A stretch of 64,000 nt of DNA from JACMLC01 sp963720235. GTDB lineage: Bacteria; Acidobacteriota; Blastocatellia; Pyrinomonadales; Pyrinomonadaceae. A program made the translations under genes and the position numbers. Below are positions 17,607 through 26,373 of the stretch, piece after piece (the stretch's first letter is position 1; each line of letters opens with the position of its first letter). Under the pieces are notes generated by a model, which ran no database searches, was not told the DNA's origin, and saw nothing but the letters and a program-made list of their open reading frames with translations. The stretch spans positions 3,844,001 through 3,908,000 of the forward strand of contig OY970389.1 in NCBI GenBank assembly GCA_963720235.1, written 5' to 3'.

Positions 17607-20392
17607 TGGCGACCTCCCTTCACTTCAAAATCAATAAAACCTTTTTCCATGTGGTCAGGGTCATTTAAGACTTGAACTATCTCGTTAAAGTTCAACTCAA
17701 TCGTTTCGCCTTTGGCCTGCGCGGGGTCGTTCCAGCGTTTCATGGTCACGCTGATAACATGCTCGACGCCTTCGACTGAGAGCACGCGCCCCAGGATTTG
17801 ACTTGCGCGAAGCTGCTGGCCGAACGTCCAGAGGTCTGGATGGAAAAAGCCCATGCGCCCGTCCGGCGTCCAGCCGTCTGAAAATTCCTGTTCCAGAATT
17901 GACTTCAAATCTTCGGGCCAGAAATCCGGCTTCGCGCACAGAGAGACGTGAATCTCAAGCGGCACAAAACGCGGCGGGCGAATCTCCAAATCTTCTCCGA
18001 TGTAGCGCACGGCGTTGAGATAACGCTCTATCTTGCGACGCACTTCATCTGCGAGCGTGAATGTCCCGACAGGGTCAATCGTGACCTGCACTGTGCGCCA
18101 GCTTCCAGTCCATGCATAACGCGCCGCCGCGCGCGAAACCTCCGGCAACTCTTCCGCGCGATTGACGTAATCCTGAAGAGTGACGGCGCGGAGTTGGCGC
18201 ACGCGATAGGCTTCGGGCGCGCGGCGTATGATTTCCGCAGCCGGTTCGGGCGCACGCCCGCTTGTGATGTCAAACGGATTCCAGCAGCGACGAATGATGC
18301 TGCCGTCAACTGCTGGCGCGAGAATGTTGGCTTCGAGCTTGAGGAGATTATTTGCCGCCGTGTCGAAGTTGGTCAGAGTGTTGAGACCTATATTGCCTTC
18401 GATGCCGACGCCGACCTGATAAGCGCAACCGACGAGCGCGCCCTGCGGCAAGGCTTTTCCATTCTTGCCGTTGCCGAAACGTATGCGGCTTGTGCCGTCT
18501 TCGTCCGTCTCGACCATGAAGTGGTCGCCGTTCTCATCGCTATCGTCGCTATGAATCAAGCTCGGCACTTCGTCCCAGAAATCCACGCCGCCGCCGGGCT
18601 GCGACACGACGACAGACAAGGTTGTGCGCGGCGGCACATCGCCTCCCGGCTCTGTGTTGCGATAAGCGATGGGCCGCGCGGGCAAGGTGCAGAGCGCGCC
18701 CCACTTGCTCGTTCTCTCGAAATGAAATTCAAGTGAATTGTTGAGCAGCTTTCCCGGCTCTTTGAAAAAAGTTACCTGCCGCCGACCATGATTGGCCTCG
18801 ACCAGATTGCCGTGAAAGAGCGAGACATTTTCCACCTTGCCTGTCGGCGGCCCGCAATCAACCGTGAAGCAGTAGTTTGATTTGAGCTTGTCCTGCTCGG
18901 CCCAACGCACGCGCACAAACCACTCAGCCGTCGCAGGAGTTCCGGTCGTCGGGTCATGCATCGCCTCCGCTCCATTGTCTCCGGGCAAGAGGCGCAGCAG
19001 TTGACGCTTCTGCGGATTAAAACCATTGACAGTGCCTGTCGCAGGATTCAAGTGCTCCTGTATGAGCAGGTGCTTGATGACTCCCGTGCGTATCAAAGCC
19101 TCTACGGCGCGTGCGGATGCTTCGTCTGTCGCGGGCGTCACGTCATTTAAGAAGAGCCTGAGGTCTGCCGTTGTGTCTCCGGCAAGGAGAGATGGAATCG
19201 CATCGCTCCATGTGTAGAGGCTCATGCGATTGACGAGCGGATGAACGCGCTGCTGCTCGCGCGTCAGGAAAATGACGGAGGAAGAATTTTCCGTCGGCCC
19301 TCCGGCCCAGACTTTAAAATTGTCCGTGAGAAAATACTGGCGCGTGGCTCCGGCCTGCGGCTCGGAAGGAAGCGCGGGCGCAACTTCGAGCGCGAGCCAC
19401 GTACTTGCCTGATTGCCCTGATGTATGTGGTAATCCATCAGGCGCGCGTGCCGCGCCAGAGAGACACGCTTGCGCGCAGAGGACAAGTAAGCTTCATTCA
19501 TTACCCTGTCCTGATAATCGCTCAACTCGTCAGCCGCCGCGCTGAAGAGCTCCAATAGCACCTGGTCCAAATCCGCTTCGCTACTCGCCTGCCAATCCGG
19601 CACGCGCTGCATCATCGCCGTCATCATCGTGTGGCGAAACGAGTCGTAATCTTTAGCTAGATAATCAATGACAGGTTCTTCAAATGGCTGCGGGGCTGCA
19701 TCCCAGTCGGGCGCGCAGTTGATGTTGAAGCAGCCGGGACGGAATTTGAAATCTATCTCATTAAAAACAGGGTCAATGATAACGGGGTCGTTCGACGGAA
19801 AGACGCTCGTATTGATGCTCAGCTTGTAAGTCGAATAATCTCCGATAGGTTTGATAGTTAATTTTAGTGTCGTCGGCTGCTTTGAGTTCGGGTCATCGAA
19901 GTCAGCAGACTTTTCAATCTTCTGCACCTGCACCTGGCCCACAGCCGCGCCCGCAGGAACTCTATGCCCGCCGGAAATAGAAAAGATGCGCCGCGCAATC
20001 GTCGGGTCAGTGGGCAAGTCCGTGTCGTGCTTGTCCACAATCTTTTGCAGGTAGTTGCGATTGAAGAACTGGACTTCGAGAATCGCTGCATCCGCGACAA
20101 TCGAGACAAAGACGAGCTTGATGCCGTTTGCCAGCCCCAGACATTGCAGGATGCGATAACGCTCTGTGACGGAAAGCTCTGTGACAGGTTTTTGCAGAAC
20201 GTAGCGCGGGCCAACAAGCTCGTAAAGAGGAGTCACGCCCTTTATCAAATCCTCGCGGCAGGAAACCTCCAACGCCTCGACAAAAGCTTCCGCGAGTTCT
20301 GTCGGGACGATAAATAATTTGCGCGCTCGCTCCGCGAGAGCTTCCTTATCTGTCGCGCGACTTCTTAAAGTTTTGTGCTCTATGACGGACAT
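17603..20392 (-). CDS. Baseplate J-like protein (first copy, Afp11/Pvc11-like)
   Basis: A protein of 929 aa if started at ATG 20392 (MSVIEHKTL). I choose this start because the frame continues 28 codons upstream but would overlap gp25, and a purine-rich AAGAAAGAGAG precedes this ATG, which lies 13 bases after the gp25 stop. Family marks: DYLAKDYDSFRHTMMTAMMQ, LDQVLLELFSAAADELSDYQ, EAYLSSARKRVSLARHARL, RFGNGKNGKALPQGALVG and a C-terminal region with RRKIERYLNAVRYIGEDL. These fit the putative baseplate assembly/baseplate J family. The first 230 residues form an extra N-terminal domain. It is expected to form wedges with gp25 and the second J protein. Confidence 0.9.
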   Translation of the reverse strand: MSVIEHKTLRSRATDKEALAERARKLFIVPTELAEAFVEALEVSCREDLIKGVTPLYELVGPRYVLQKPVTELSVTERYRILQCLGLANGIKLVFVSIVADAAILEVQFFNRNYLQKIVDKHDTDLPTDPTIARRIFSISGGHRVPAGAAVGQVQVQKIEKSADFDDPNSKQPTTLKLTIKPIGDYSTYKLSINTSVFPSNDPVIIDPVFNEIDFKFRPGCFNINCAPDWDAAPQPFEEPVIDYLAKDYDSFRHTMMTAMMQRVPDWQASSEADLDQVLLELFSAAADELSDYQDRVMNEAYLSSARKRVSLARHARLMDYHIHQGNQASTWLALEVAPALPSEPQAGATRQYFLTDNFKVWAGGPTENSSSVIFLTREQQRVHPLVNRMSLYTWSDAIPSLLAGDTTADLRLFLNDVTPATDEASARAVEALIRTGVIKHLLIQEHLNPATGTVNGFNPQKRQLLRLLPGDNGAEAMHDPTTGTPATAEWFVRVRWAEQDKLKSNYCFTVDCGPPTGKVENVSLFHGNLVEANHGRRQVTFFKEPGKLLNNSLEFHFERTSKWGALCTLPARPIAYRNTEPGGDVPPRTTLSVVVSQPGGGVDFWDEVPSLIHSDDSDENGDHFMVETDEDGTSRIRFGNGKNGKALPQGALVGCAYQVGVGIEGNIGLNTLTNFDTAANNLLKLEANILAPAVDGSIIRRCWNPFDITSGRAPEPAAEIIRRAPEAYRVRQLRAVTLQDYVNRAEELPEVSRAAARYAWTGSWRTVQVTIDPVGTFTLADEVRRKIERYLNAVRYIGEDLEIRPPRFVPLEIHVSLCAKPDFWPEDLKSILEQEFSDGWTPDGRMGFFHPDLWTFGQQLRASQILGRVLSVEGVEHVISVTMKRWNDPAQAKGETIELNFNEIVQVLNDPDHMEKGFIDFEVKGGRQ

Positions 20393-20405
20393 CTCTCTTT
20401 CTTGT

Positions 20406-20786
20406 CTAGCCTCCGTTCCTCTGGAATCTGAGAGTCCGCGTGTCCTCTGTCCCCGCGATGCGATACTTGAGGTCAACTTCTATCTTTTCGTTCTCAATCA
20501 GCACGGTCAGGTTTTCCAGCACGACGCGATGACCAATCCAGCGCGAGATGGCGCGAGTGATGATGGCCTTTGTCATCGCGCCTGTCGTCTCGTCTATGTT
20601 CTCGAAAACCAGACGACGAACGCCCGCGCCGAACTCCGGCACAAAAAGTCTTTCCGCAGGATTTGTGAGAATGAGTTGCATCAACTCATCGCGCACGTGG
20701 TCTTCGAGCGTCGTGACCTGCGCCGCGCGCCCGGTCGTTTCTATGCGGAAAGGAAATGCAAGGTGTCTTCCGTTGTTCGGATTCAT
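20406..20786 (-). CDS. gp25/GPW-like baseplate wedge protein (Afp9-like)
   Basis: A protein of 126 aa, the normal size for the family. It shows the gp25 pattern: an N-terminal HLAFPFRI strand, a DHVRDELMQLILTNPAERLF helix and turn with the conserved N-P-x-E-R-hydrophobic motif (the catalytic-like Glu of gp25/TssE), then FVPEFGAGVRRLVFEN, a middle helix and a C-terminal beta hairpin. gp25 nucleates sheath assembly on the baseplate. The ATG overlaps the stop of the PAAR-like gene (ATGA), and baseplate J follows 13 bases later. Confidence 0.92.
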   Translation of the reverse strand: MNPNNGRHLAFPFRIETTGRAAQVTTLEDHVRDELMQLILTNPAERLFVPEFGAGVRRLVFENIDETTGAMTKAIITRAISRWIGHRVVLENLTVLIENEKIEVDLKYRIAGTEDTRTLRFQRNGG

Positions 20787-21127
20787 ATCGCGCTGACCTT
20801 TACCTGTGTGGAGGCGATGACGGCGATGCCCTGCATCGCGCCTTCCGGGCTATAGCATTTGCCGATGCTGCTTTGCATGAGCACGCCGACTCCGTTCACC
20901 TGCATCTGCTGCGAGCCGCCAGACCACTCGATGCGTATGCAGGGCGAAGGCTTTGTGCCGGACGGCGCGGGAATCTGAAACGGGCAACCGGCGACTGAAT
21001 GCACGTCCGATTCGAGAAGCGCAGGCACGTTGTCTGCCATCACTTTCGTATTGCTCGTGGTCAAGATGGCCGAGCCGCCATGCATGCACATCACGGAGCT
21101 ACTGATTGTGAGCACGTATCCGGGCAT
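20783..21127 (-). CDS. PAAR-like spike-tip protein
   Basis: A protein of 114 aa beginning MPGYVLTISSSVMCMHGG. The Cys/His-Gly-Gly start, the V-L-x-E-S-D-V-H-S-V-A-G-C-P-F motif and the SPCIRIEW segment are typical of the PAAR-like (DUF4280-type) proteins that sharpen the spike of eCIS and T6SS particles. Cys14, His16 and the later Cys residues could hold a metal. It lies between the spike gene, with a six-base gap, and gp25, with a four-base overlap. That is the Afp8-Afp10-Afp9 neighbourhood with the order slightly altered. Confidence 0.85.
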   Translation of the reverse strand: MPGYVLTISSSVMCMHGGSAILTTSNTKVMADNVPALLESDVHSVAGCPFQIPAPSGTKPSPCIRIEWSGGSQQMQVNGVGVLMQSSIGKCYSPEGAMQGIAVIASTQVKVSAI

Positions 21128-21133
21128 CTGTTG

Positions 21134-21758
21134 CTACATCACCTTTATCGCGCCGTTGTTAATATCCACGCCGCTCGCAGAGAGCTTGACCTGCGCGGTC
21201 GGCCCGCCCTTCAAGGTCAGCTCTGTCATCGTCATCTTGATTTCCGCCGCGCCGATTTTGAGAGTGATGCTATCGGCAGTCATCTTCACTTCGGACTGGC
21301 CGATGGTGAGCGCGATGTCATCGTTAGTCATTTTCATCAGCGCGCCGCCTGAATGAAGAAGCTGTATCTCTTTCTTGTCGTCATCAAGGACGAGCTTGTG
21401 GCCCACAGTCGTCGCAATCGTTCGCACTTTCGTATCGGCAGGGTCTGGCAACTCGCCACTGGCCCACCAGCCGCCAGTCCAGATAGGTCGCGAAGGGTCG
21501 CCTGCTTCAAACTCTATCCACACGCCGTCGCCCACTTCAGGGATAAAGACAAAGCCGTGCTTTGGCCCAGCGAAGGGAGACTGCGGGCAAAGCCCAGGGC
21601 GAGGTTTCTTCGTGATAGACTTCCGGCACTTGAGCCTTGATGCGCGCAATCTTTTCAGGGTCGTCCACATCCGTGACCACGCCGCGATACTTCCCGTAAA
21701 AACGGGAGTTCATGTTCTCAGTGAGATTGACTAATAGCTCTTCGTATTCTGTGGACAT
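21134..21758 (-). pseudogene. gpV/VgrG C-terminal-like spike protein, frameshifted as sequenced
   Basis: The N-terminal part (MSTEYEELLVNLTENM, FYGKYRGVVTDVDDPEKIAR, then ETSPWALPAV) is in one frame. The expected continuation (PFAGPKHGFVFIPEVGDGVW, then DPSRPIWTGGWW) is in the next frame. Removing one base near 21578 joins them into about 207 aa reading ALPAVPFAGPKHG, as in intact homologues of the gpV/gp5 OB-fold. The C-terminal third has regular V-x-M-T-x-D-x-I-x-L-x-hydrophobic-G repeats, as in a trimeric beta-helix needle. The ATG overlaps the hub stop (TAATG). Taken literally the gene is broken, which would disable the machine. A sequencing or assembly error, a real mutation and recoding are all possible. 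Confidence 0.82.
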
Positions 21759-22918
21759 TAGAAGATGCTCACTTGCACGTTGAAGCTGACGCTCAAGGAA
21801 GCAGACGGCTGCGGGCTTGTGGCCGCGCCGCCCGCAGCGACAGTCACTCCATCGCTCTTCATCGCGAAAGATTGCCTGTAGATGGAGCGCGTCAGAGTGT
21901 GCGTCACCTGTGTGATTAAATACTTGGTGCTGAACTTGCTGTCAGAAATTCTGACAAGCACCCAGCGATATGGAGACAGGACGGCCTTGTAACAGAAAGG
22001 CACGATGTTGCCTGTCGCTTCGAGCGCGAAAGCGGAGTTGGCCGCCGCGCCTCTTGTCGCATCAGTGAGACTCACGCGGTCACTGATGCCCGGTCGCATC
22101 AGACACTCAGCCTCGTTTGTATTTCCGGCATCCGGCGGCTGGTCTGCGAGTAAAGTTTTGTCACGATAGCTTGACTTGCTCGTTTGCACTTTGTCGTGAG
22201 CAAGGCTGAGCGTCGCCGCCTGCATCGTGCAGGGATTCTGCGCCTTGTTGTTGACATTAAAGGTTTCGATATTGCGGTCTAAGCCGAGCAAGACCATTTC
22301 GGGCAGCGTGTCCAATTCCTCTGGAAACTTTCTGAAGCAGCCGATGCTCTGGCCCTTTTCCTTGCCGGGCAAGACATAGGCGTGCCATTCCTGATTGCGC
22401 CGCGCGAGTTCTCTTAAATACTGCATGGGAGTTCCGCGCTGGACTGCGGCGGCGGTGATGGCGTCCGGCTGCGGCGGCGTCGGGTCAATCTGATGCTCTT
22501 TGATTCCGGCATCGGTGTAGATTTGTTTGGCAAGGTCGCTGTCTATCTGTCCCTCTTTGACTTCGACTTTGGCTTTGCGATTCAAGAGCGCACTCGCGTC
22601 ATGCACAACGACTGTCACGACGCTCTTGCCGGGTTGCGCTGTGCGCTCGCTGTCAAAGCCCACGACCGGCCCGTCAATCAATGGCACAAACTTTCCGTCG
22701 CCGGGATTGACCTCAATGCGTATGGTCGTGAAAGCCTTCATCCAGGCTTCCTCTTCGCCCTCCCACTTGCCGTCGTTGTTGACGCAGACGGGTATCTTGA
22801 TGCGAGCTTCCCAGGCTTTGTCCACAGCCTGATCCACTTTGATCTCGTCAATCTTGTCGAGTTGTTCTTCTGTCGCGCTCGCGCCGTCGAAGAACATTTT
22901 GTATTCCACCGCGCCCAT
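21758..22918 (-). CDS. gpD-like hub protein (VgrG N-terminal half equivalent)
   Basis: A protein of 386 aa belonging to the phage late-control gene D family: an N-terminal beta barrel (YKMFFDGASATEEQLDKIDE, then IEVNPGDGKFVPLIDGPVVG), a middle helical region (SDLAKQIYTDAGI, GTPMQYLRELARRNQEWHAY) and a C-terminal barrel region. In Afp/PVC the hub and spike are one VgrG-like polypeptide; here they are encoded separately as gpD plus gpV. The ATG directly follows the LysM gene stop (TAGATG). It should form the trimeric hub that caps the tube and holds the spike. Confidence 0.88.
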   Translation of the reverse strand: MGAVEYKMFFDGASATEEQLDKIDEIKVDQAVDKAWEARIKIPVCVNNDGKWEGEEEAWMKAFTTIRIEVNPGDGKFVPLIDGPVVGFDSERTAQPGKSVVTVVVHDASALLNRKAKVEVKEGQIDSDLAKQIYTDAGIKEHQIDPTPPQPDAITAAAVQRGTPMQYLRELARRNQEWHAYVLPGKEKGQSIGCFRKFPEELDTLPEMVLLGLDRNIETFNVNNKAQNPCTMQAATLSLAHDKVQTSKSSYRDKTLLADQPPDAGNTNEAECLMRPGISDRVSLTDATRGAAANSAFALEATGNIVPFCYKAVLSPYRWVLVRISDSKFSTKYLITQVTHTLTRSIYRQSFAMKSDGVTVAAGGAATSPQPSASLSVSFNVQVSIF

Positions 22919-23206
22919 CTATTTCTCCGGGACGTTAATCATGCGCGCCGCTTCATCGTGCTCGCGCTGTTTGACTAAATCATTTGCTTCGAGTTCCGTG
23001 TTAGCGTCCGCGATGTGCCAGAACATTGTCGGGTCGCTGAACCTGCGCTGGGCCATGACATCAAGGCGGTCATTGCCTTTGACGAGAGTGGGCGTGCCTG
23101 CCACGTAAGGCAGGCGGCGCAGCTTGATGGCCGTCACCTTGCGACCTTCTTTGGTCTCGGCCTCGACGGTCTTGACAGTGAAGTATCTGGAATTTTCCAA
23201 AAACAC
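22919..23206 (-). CDS. LysM-domain baseplate protein
   Basis: A protein of 95 aa with a GTG start that has GGAGG/AGGA eight bases upstream. The core (LVKGNDRLDVMAQRRFSDPT, then FWHIADAN) is the LysM-like motif of small baseplate proteins (T4 gp53-like and the C-terminal part of Afp7-like proteins). It lies between the tube-fold protein and the hub, matching its place at the inner baseplate-tube junction. In this context LysM is a structural module and is not evidence for cell-wall binding. Confidence 0.82.
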   Translation of the reverse strand: MFLENSRYFTVKTVEAETKEGRKVTAIKLRRLPYVAGTPTLVKGNDRLDVMAQRRFSDPTMFWHIADANTELEANDLVKQREHDEAARMINVPEK

Positions 23207-23221
23207 TTTCCGTTCCTCCTC

Positions 23222-23890
23222 CTAAAATGGAATCAGTTCGGCAATCTGCTCAATGGTATTAGCGAGATTGAGTATGGCCTGCGCCTCTTTCGCTAAGTTG
23301 GAATATTCGAGCGCGCCTTTGCCGACCACATCGTCAGAGCAGTTGTCTATCGGATTGACCGCAAGACCGATGCTCACATCCGCCTGAATCGGATTGAGCA
23401 GAAAGTCGTACTGCAATTCCGTAATGCTCATGGATTCGATGACGACGGGCAGCACGCGAAATGGCCCCCAGATAAAAAGTATGCGCGGGTAGCTTTCGCG
23501 CGGGACGGTCTTGCGCGGCTCCGTGTCGCCGCCGCCCAGCGCATCGCCGATGGCGTCTATCGCCGCGCCAATCAGGCCGCTGATTTTTCCAGCCGGATGC
23601 ACCATCTTTTCGAGCGCGGCGAGACGTGGGCCAACGCCCATCGTGCGCGCAAGGATATTGCCCGTACCCATGCCGTCCGCCGCGCTGAACTGCGCTTTTA
23701 AAGTTATCTTTTCAATCGAAGGCTCGCCCGCCTGCGTGGTCTCGCGCGCAGCAGCTCCGGCAGGGCGCGGCGGTATCTGTATGGTTCGCGTGAGAGTCTC
23801 AGGATTGAACTGAAAGATGACGACGTTCGGCAGTGGCCCAAGAAAATCCGAGCCGTACTCAATCATCGCTCCTCTCAAAAGATATGGCAT
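23222..23890 (-). CDS. Second tube-fold protein (Afp7/Pvc7-like tube initiator)
   Basis: A protein of 222 aa. The N-terminus (FLGPLPNVVIFQFNPETLTR followed by TIQIPPRP) and the YPRILFIWGPFRVLPVVIES plus ITELQYDFLLNPIQADVSIG blocks match the CIS_tube family, which forms the tube layer next to the hub. The middle (about 85-130) is a Gly/Ala-rich loop specific to this protein. It is followed 15 bases later by the LysM gene; in Afp7 these two parts are fused, so here they are split. It is expected to adapt hub symmetry to the hexameric tube. Confidence 0.88.
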   Translation of the reverse strand: MPYLLRGAMIEYGSDFLGPLPNVVIFQFNPETLTRTIQIPPRPAGAAARETTQAGEPSIEKITLKAQFSAADGMGTGNILARTMGVGPRLAALEKMVHPAGKISGLIGAAIDAIGDALGGGDTEPRKTVPRESYPRILFIWGPFRVLPVVIESMSITELQYDFLLNPIQADVSIGLAVNPIDNCSDDVVGKGALEYSNLAKEAQAILNLANTIEQIAELIPF

Positions 23891-23926
23891 GGCGACAAGC
23901 TCTCCATTGACTTACAAAAAAAGTTT

Positions 23927-24190
23927 CTATTTCATCTTCGACTTGATAGACGCAGCAACCTTTCGCGCAATTATGTTTCGTAATTCGCTCGCGCGTGTCT
24001 CACCCGAAAGATGAACTGTGCCTGCGTCAACTTTGTTGACGGCGCGAATGCCGCCCGCAGGATTGCGCTGCGATGTGAGTTGGCTCAGGATGTCGCGGCC
24101 CAAATCGTTTGTCGCCGCGCGAGCCGTTTCTGCGGAGATGCCTTTGAGACGAATCTCCAACCTGTCAATGCTGATGCTGTGTTTGCTCAT
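23927..24190 (-). CDS. Small eCIS-locus protein of unknown function
   Basis: A basic protein of 87 aa (MSKHSISIDRLEIRLKGISA...). The N-terminal half predicts a short strand and an amphipathic helix (about 19-40); the C-terminal half has a second helix rich in Lys and Ala. Its ATG overlaps the ATPase stop (ATGA), and it precedes the second tube-fold gene. Proteins of this size occur at the same place next to the ATPase in related clusters, but I cannot name a family. Coupling to the ATPase suggests an assembly cofactor; that is inference. Confidence 0.7.
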   Translation of the reverse strand: MSKHSISIDRLEIRLKGISAETARAATNDLGRDILSQLTSQRNPAGGIRAVNKVDAGTVHLSGETRASELRNIIARKVAASIKSKMK

Positions 24191-26373
24191 TGCTCTAATC
24201 CTTCGACAAGTTCTGCGTGCTGCCCGTACTGCTCCAGGCTCAACGTGCGATTCAGTTTGTCGTACTCTCTTTTGATAGCGACGATAATCTCTTTCATCTC
24301 AAGCGAACCCGCCTCGCCGTTTTCCTTCAACGCTGAGCCGTCCGCGCATTGCAGGCAGGCGTTGAAAATGATTGAGCGTATGTTGCCGCCCGCGAGTTGA
24401 AACTGTTCCGCGAGAAACTCAAACTCCAATTCGGAAGCATTCGCGCCCGGAGGAATGACCTGTTCCCAGATGCGCTTGCGCTCCTGTGCATCCGGCAGCG
24501 GAAAGTCAACGACATATCGCAGCCTTCTCAAGAAAGCTTCATCGAGGTCTTTCTTCCGATTGGTCGCAAGGATTGCAAGACCCTTGAACCGCTCCATGCG
24601 TTCCAGGAGATAACTGATTTCGAGATTGGCATAGCGGTCGTGCGCGTCAGAGACTTCCGTGCGGCGACCGAAGAGCGAATCCGCTTCGTCGAAAAAGAGC
24701 ACCATGTCCGAAATATCCGCCGCATCAAAGACACGCTTTAAGTTCTTCTCCGTCTCTCCGATGTATTTGTTGACGACCTGCGAGAGGTCTATGCGATACA
24801 TCGGCAGGTCGAGCTTGATGGCGAGGATTTCGGCAGCCATAGTCTTGCCGGTTCCCGGCGGCCCTGCGAAGAGAACTGCGATGCCGCCTTCGTTCCAGAC
24901 CTGTCCGGTTCCCCAACCGTAATGGACTTCTGTGAGCGATTGCATCGCTTTTAAAATCTCTGTGAATTGCAAATGCTGTTTGTGCGGCAGCACCAAATCC
25001 TCTTTGTCGAATCGCGGCATGACGCGACTCGCCAACTCTCCGATGTCCGAATCAAGCTCTGCACGACACGCGGCGATAAAATCCGCCGCCGAAATTTTTC
25101 CCGAAAGCTCTTTGAGTTCCGTCGAGACGGCGCGAATCGTCTCGCGCTCGAAACGAAAGCGGCGCGAGCATTCCGCGATTGTCTGGTCCAATCCTTTGGC
25201 CTTCGCGCCAAGCTCTTTTTTCCAATGCTCAATCCGCTCCTGATATGTAGTTGCAGGGACATGCACGGCGGGCAGCAGCAGATTCGCTGGAAGCTGTGAG
25301 AGTTGACTGCGTTCCGTTAAGGCAAGAAAGATTGTCGCCGGAATGGTCTGCGCGGGCAGCGCGAAATTTTCAAGAGCGCGGTGTTTGTCCGTGCCTGTAG
25401 AAGTTGCCACCTCTTTACCAAAATATAGATACACATCTCTGAGCCAGCAGACAGTGGCGACAGAGTTTAAATATTGACTATCTGAAACGAGAACTGCATC
25501 GCCTTTGAACTCCACAACCTGCTTGCCATTTTCAGCGGCAATCGCCTGCACGACTTCGCGCCGCGCCGCGCCCTTTGGCCCAAGCACAGGCACTATGCGC
25601 AAAGCCTCTTCCTGCATGGCGCGCAATCTGAGCGAAGCAATGCGCGCAGTCTCCGTCAGAGCTTCATCTTTATCCAGAGTGTCGAGCGCGACGACTCCAT
25701 GCGGCAGAGGACTGAGATTGAAAAGCAGTTGGCTGGCGACCAGTGACGGCACAGTGATTGGAGCATCCCATCCGGTCTCTGCCTGATAGTGGCTGCTGTG
25801 ATTGCTATATCTGACGAGGCCACAGCGAAAGAGCGGATGAAAAGGGTCTGCCAGATGCAAGACATCCTGCGGCTCGTCCCATAATCTTTGCGCGAGTGAA
25901 AGAGTCGGATAAGTTTTCGATTGGTCATTCAAGCAGGCAGCGATGACGCTGCCCATGCTGCCATCGAAAGCTACTGTCAGACCGAGAGCCAGCACGAAAG
26001 CAGAGACATCATCAAGCTCAAGCTTCTCGACCACCCAGCCGAACGAGCCTTGAGCAGCATACTTGTTAACACCGCGCGGAAGCTCCGTCGCAAGCTCTTC
26101 CGTCAAATAACGCGCCGCGGGGTCTGTCATATAAAAATTCTGTTTCTCGGCCCAGAAGCGGCTCATATCGAGCGTCGCGGAAACTTTGTCTGAGAACGGC
26201 GGGAGAGTCGCCGCGCCTTCTGCTGGCTGCAAGCCGCGCTCGTGCCAGCACCAGGAGATTTCACGACGCAGGCGCAAGGTCACTTGCCGCATCCAGTAGT
26301 TGGCGCACAGGTCGTCGGCTCGCAACTCCGGCAAGAAAGTGATGGACTCTTTTTTCTTCCTCACGGCTGTCAT
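24187..26373 (-). CDS. AAA+ ATPase of the eCIS (Afp15/Pvc15-like)
   Basis: A protein of 728 aa from ATG at 26373 (MTAVRKKKES). The frame runs 35 codons further upstream, but that part overlaps the cap gene, whereas this ATG shares one base with the cap stop (TGATG). The C-terminal AAA+ module has Walker A GPPGTGKT (about 505-512), Walker B LFFDEAD (about 560), sensor-1 ATN (about 601) and an RR arginine-finger pair (about 612). The N-terminal 480 residues form the alpha-helical region typical of these ATPases. Pvc15-type ATPases are needed for particle assembly and have been linked to effector loading, probably by unfolding or delivering cargo in the cytoplasm. Confidence 0.93.
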   Translation of the reverse strand: MTAVRKKKESITFLPELRADDLCANYWMRQVTLRLRREISWCWHERGLQPAEGAATLPPFSDKVSATLDMSRFWAEKQNFYMTDPAARYLTEELATELPRGVNKYAAQGSFGWVVEKLELDDVSAFVLALGLTVAFDGSMGSVIAACLNDQSKTYPTLSLAQRLWDEPQDVLHLADPFHPLFRCGLVRYSNHSSHYQAETGWDAPITVPSLVASQLLFNLSPLPHGVVALDTLDKDEALTETARIASLRLRAMQEEALRIVPVLGPKGAARREVVQAIAAENGKQVVEFKGDAVLVSDSQYLNSVATVCWLRDVYLYFGKEVATSTGTDKHRALENFALPAQTIPATIFLALTERSQLSQLPANLLLPAVHVPATTYQERIEHWKKELGAKAKGLDQTIAECSRRFRFERETIRAVSTELKELSGKISAADFIAACRAELDSDIGELASRVMPRFDKEDLVLPHKQHLQFTEILKAMQSLTEVHYGWGTGQVWNEGGIAVLFAGPPGTGKTMAAEILAIKLDLPMYRIDLSQVVNKYIGETEKNLKRVFDAADISDMVLFFDEADSLFGRRTEVSDAHDRYANLEISYLLERMERFKGLAILATNRKKDLDEAFLRRLRYVVDFPLPDAQERKRIWEQVIPPGANASELEFEFLAEQFQLAGGNIRSIIFNACLQCADGSALKENGEAGSLEMKEIIVAIKREYDKLNRTLSLEQYGQHAELVEGLEQ

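Noticed and set aside
21134..21758. Programmed frameshift at the spike gene
   Set aside because: No in-frame slippery heptamer, stop-codon context or clear stimulatory structure is seen, so error or mutation is the simpler reading.
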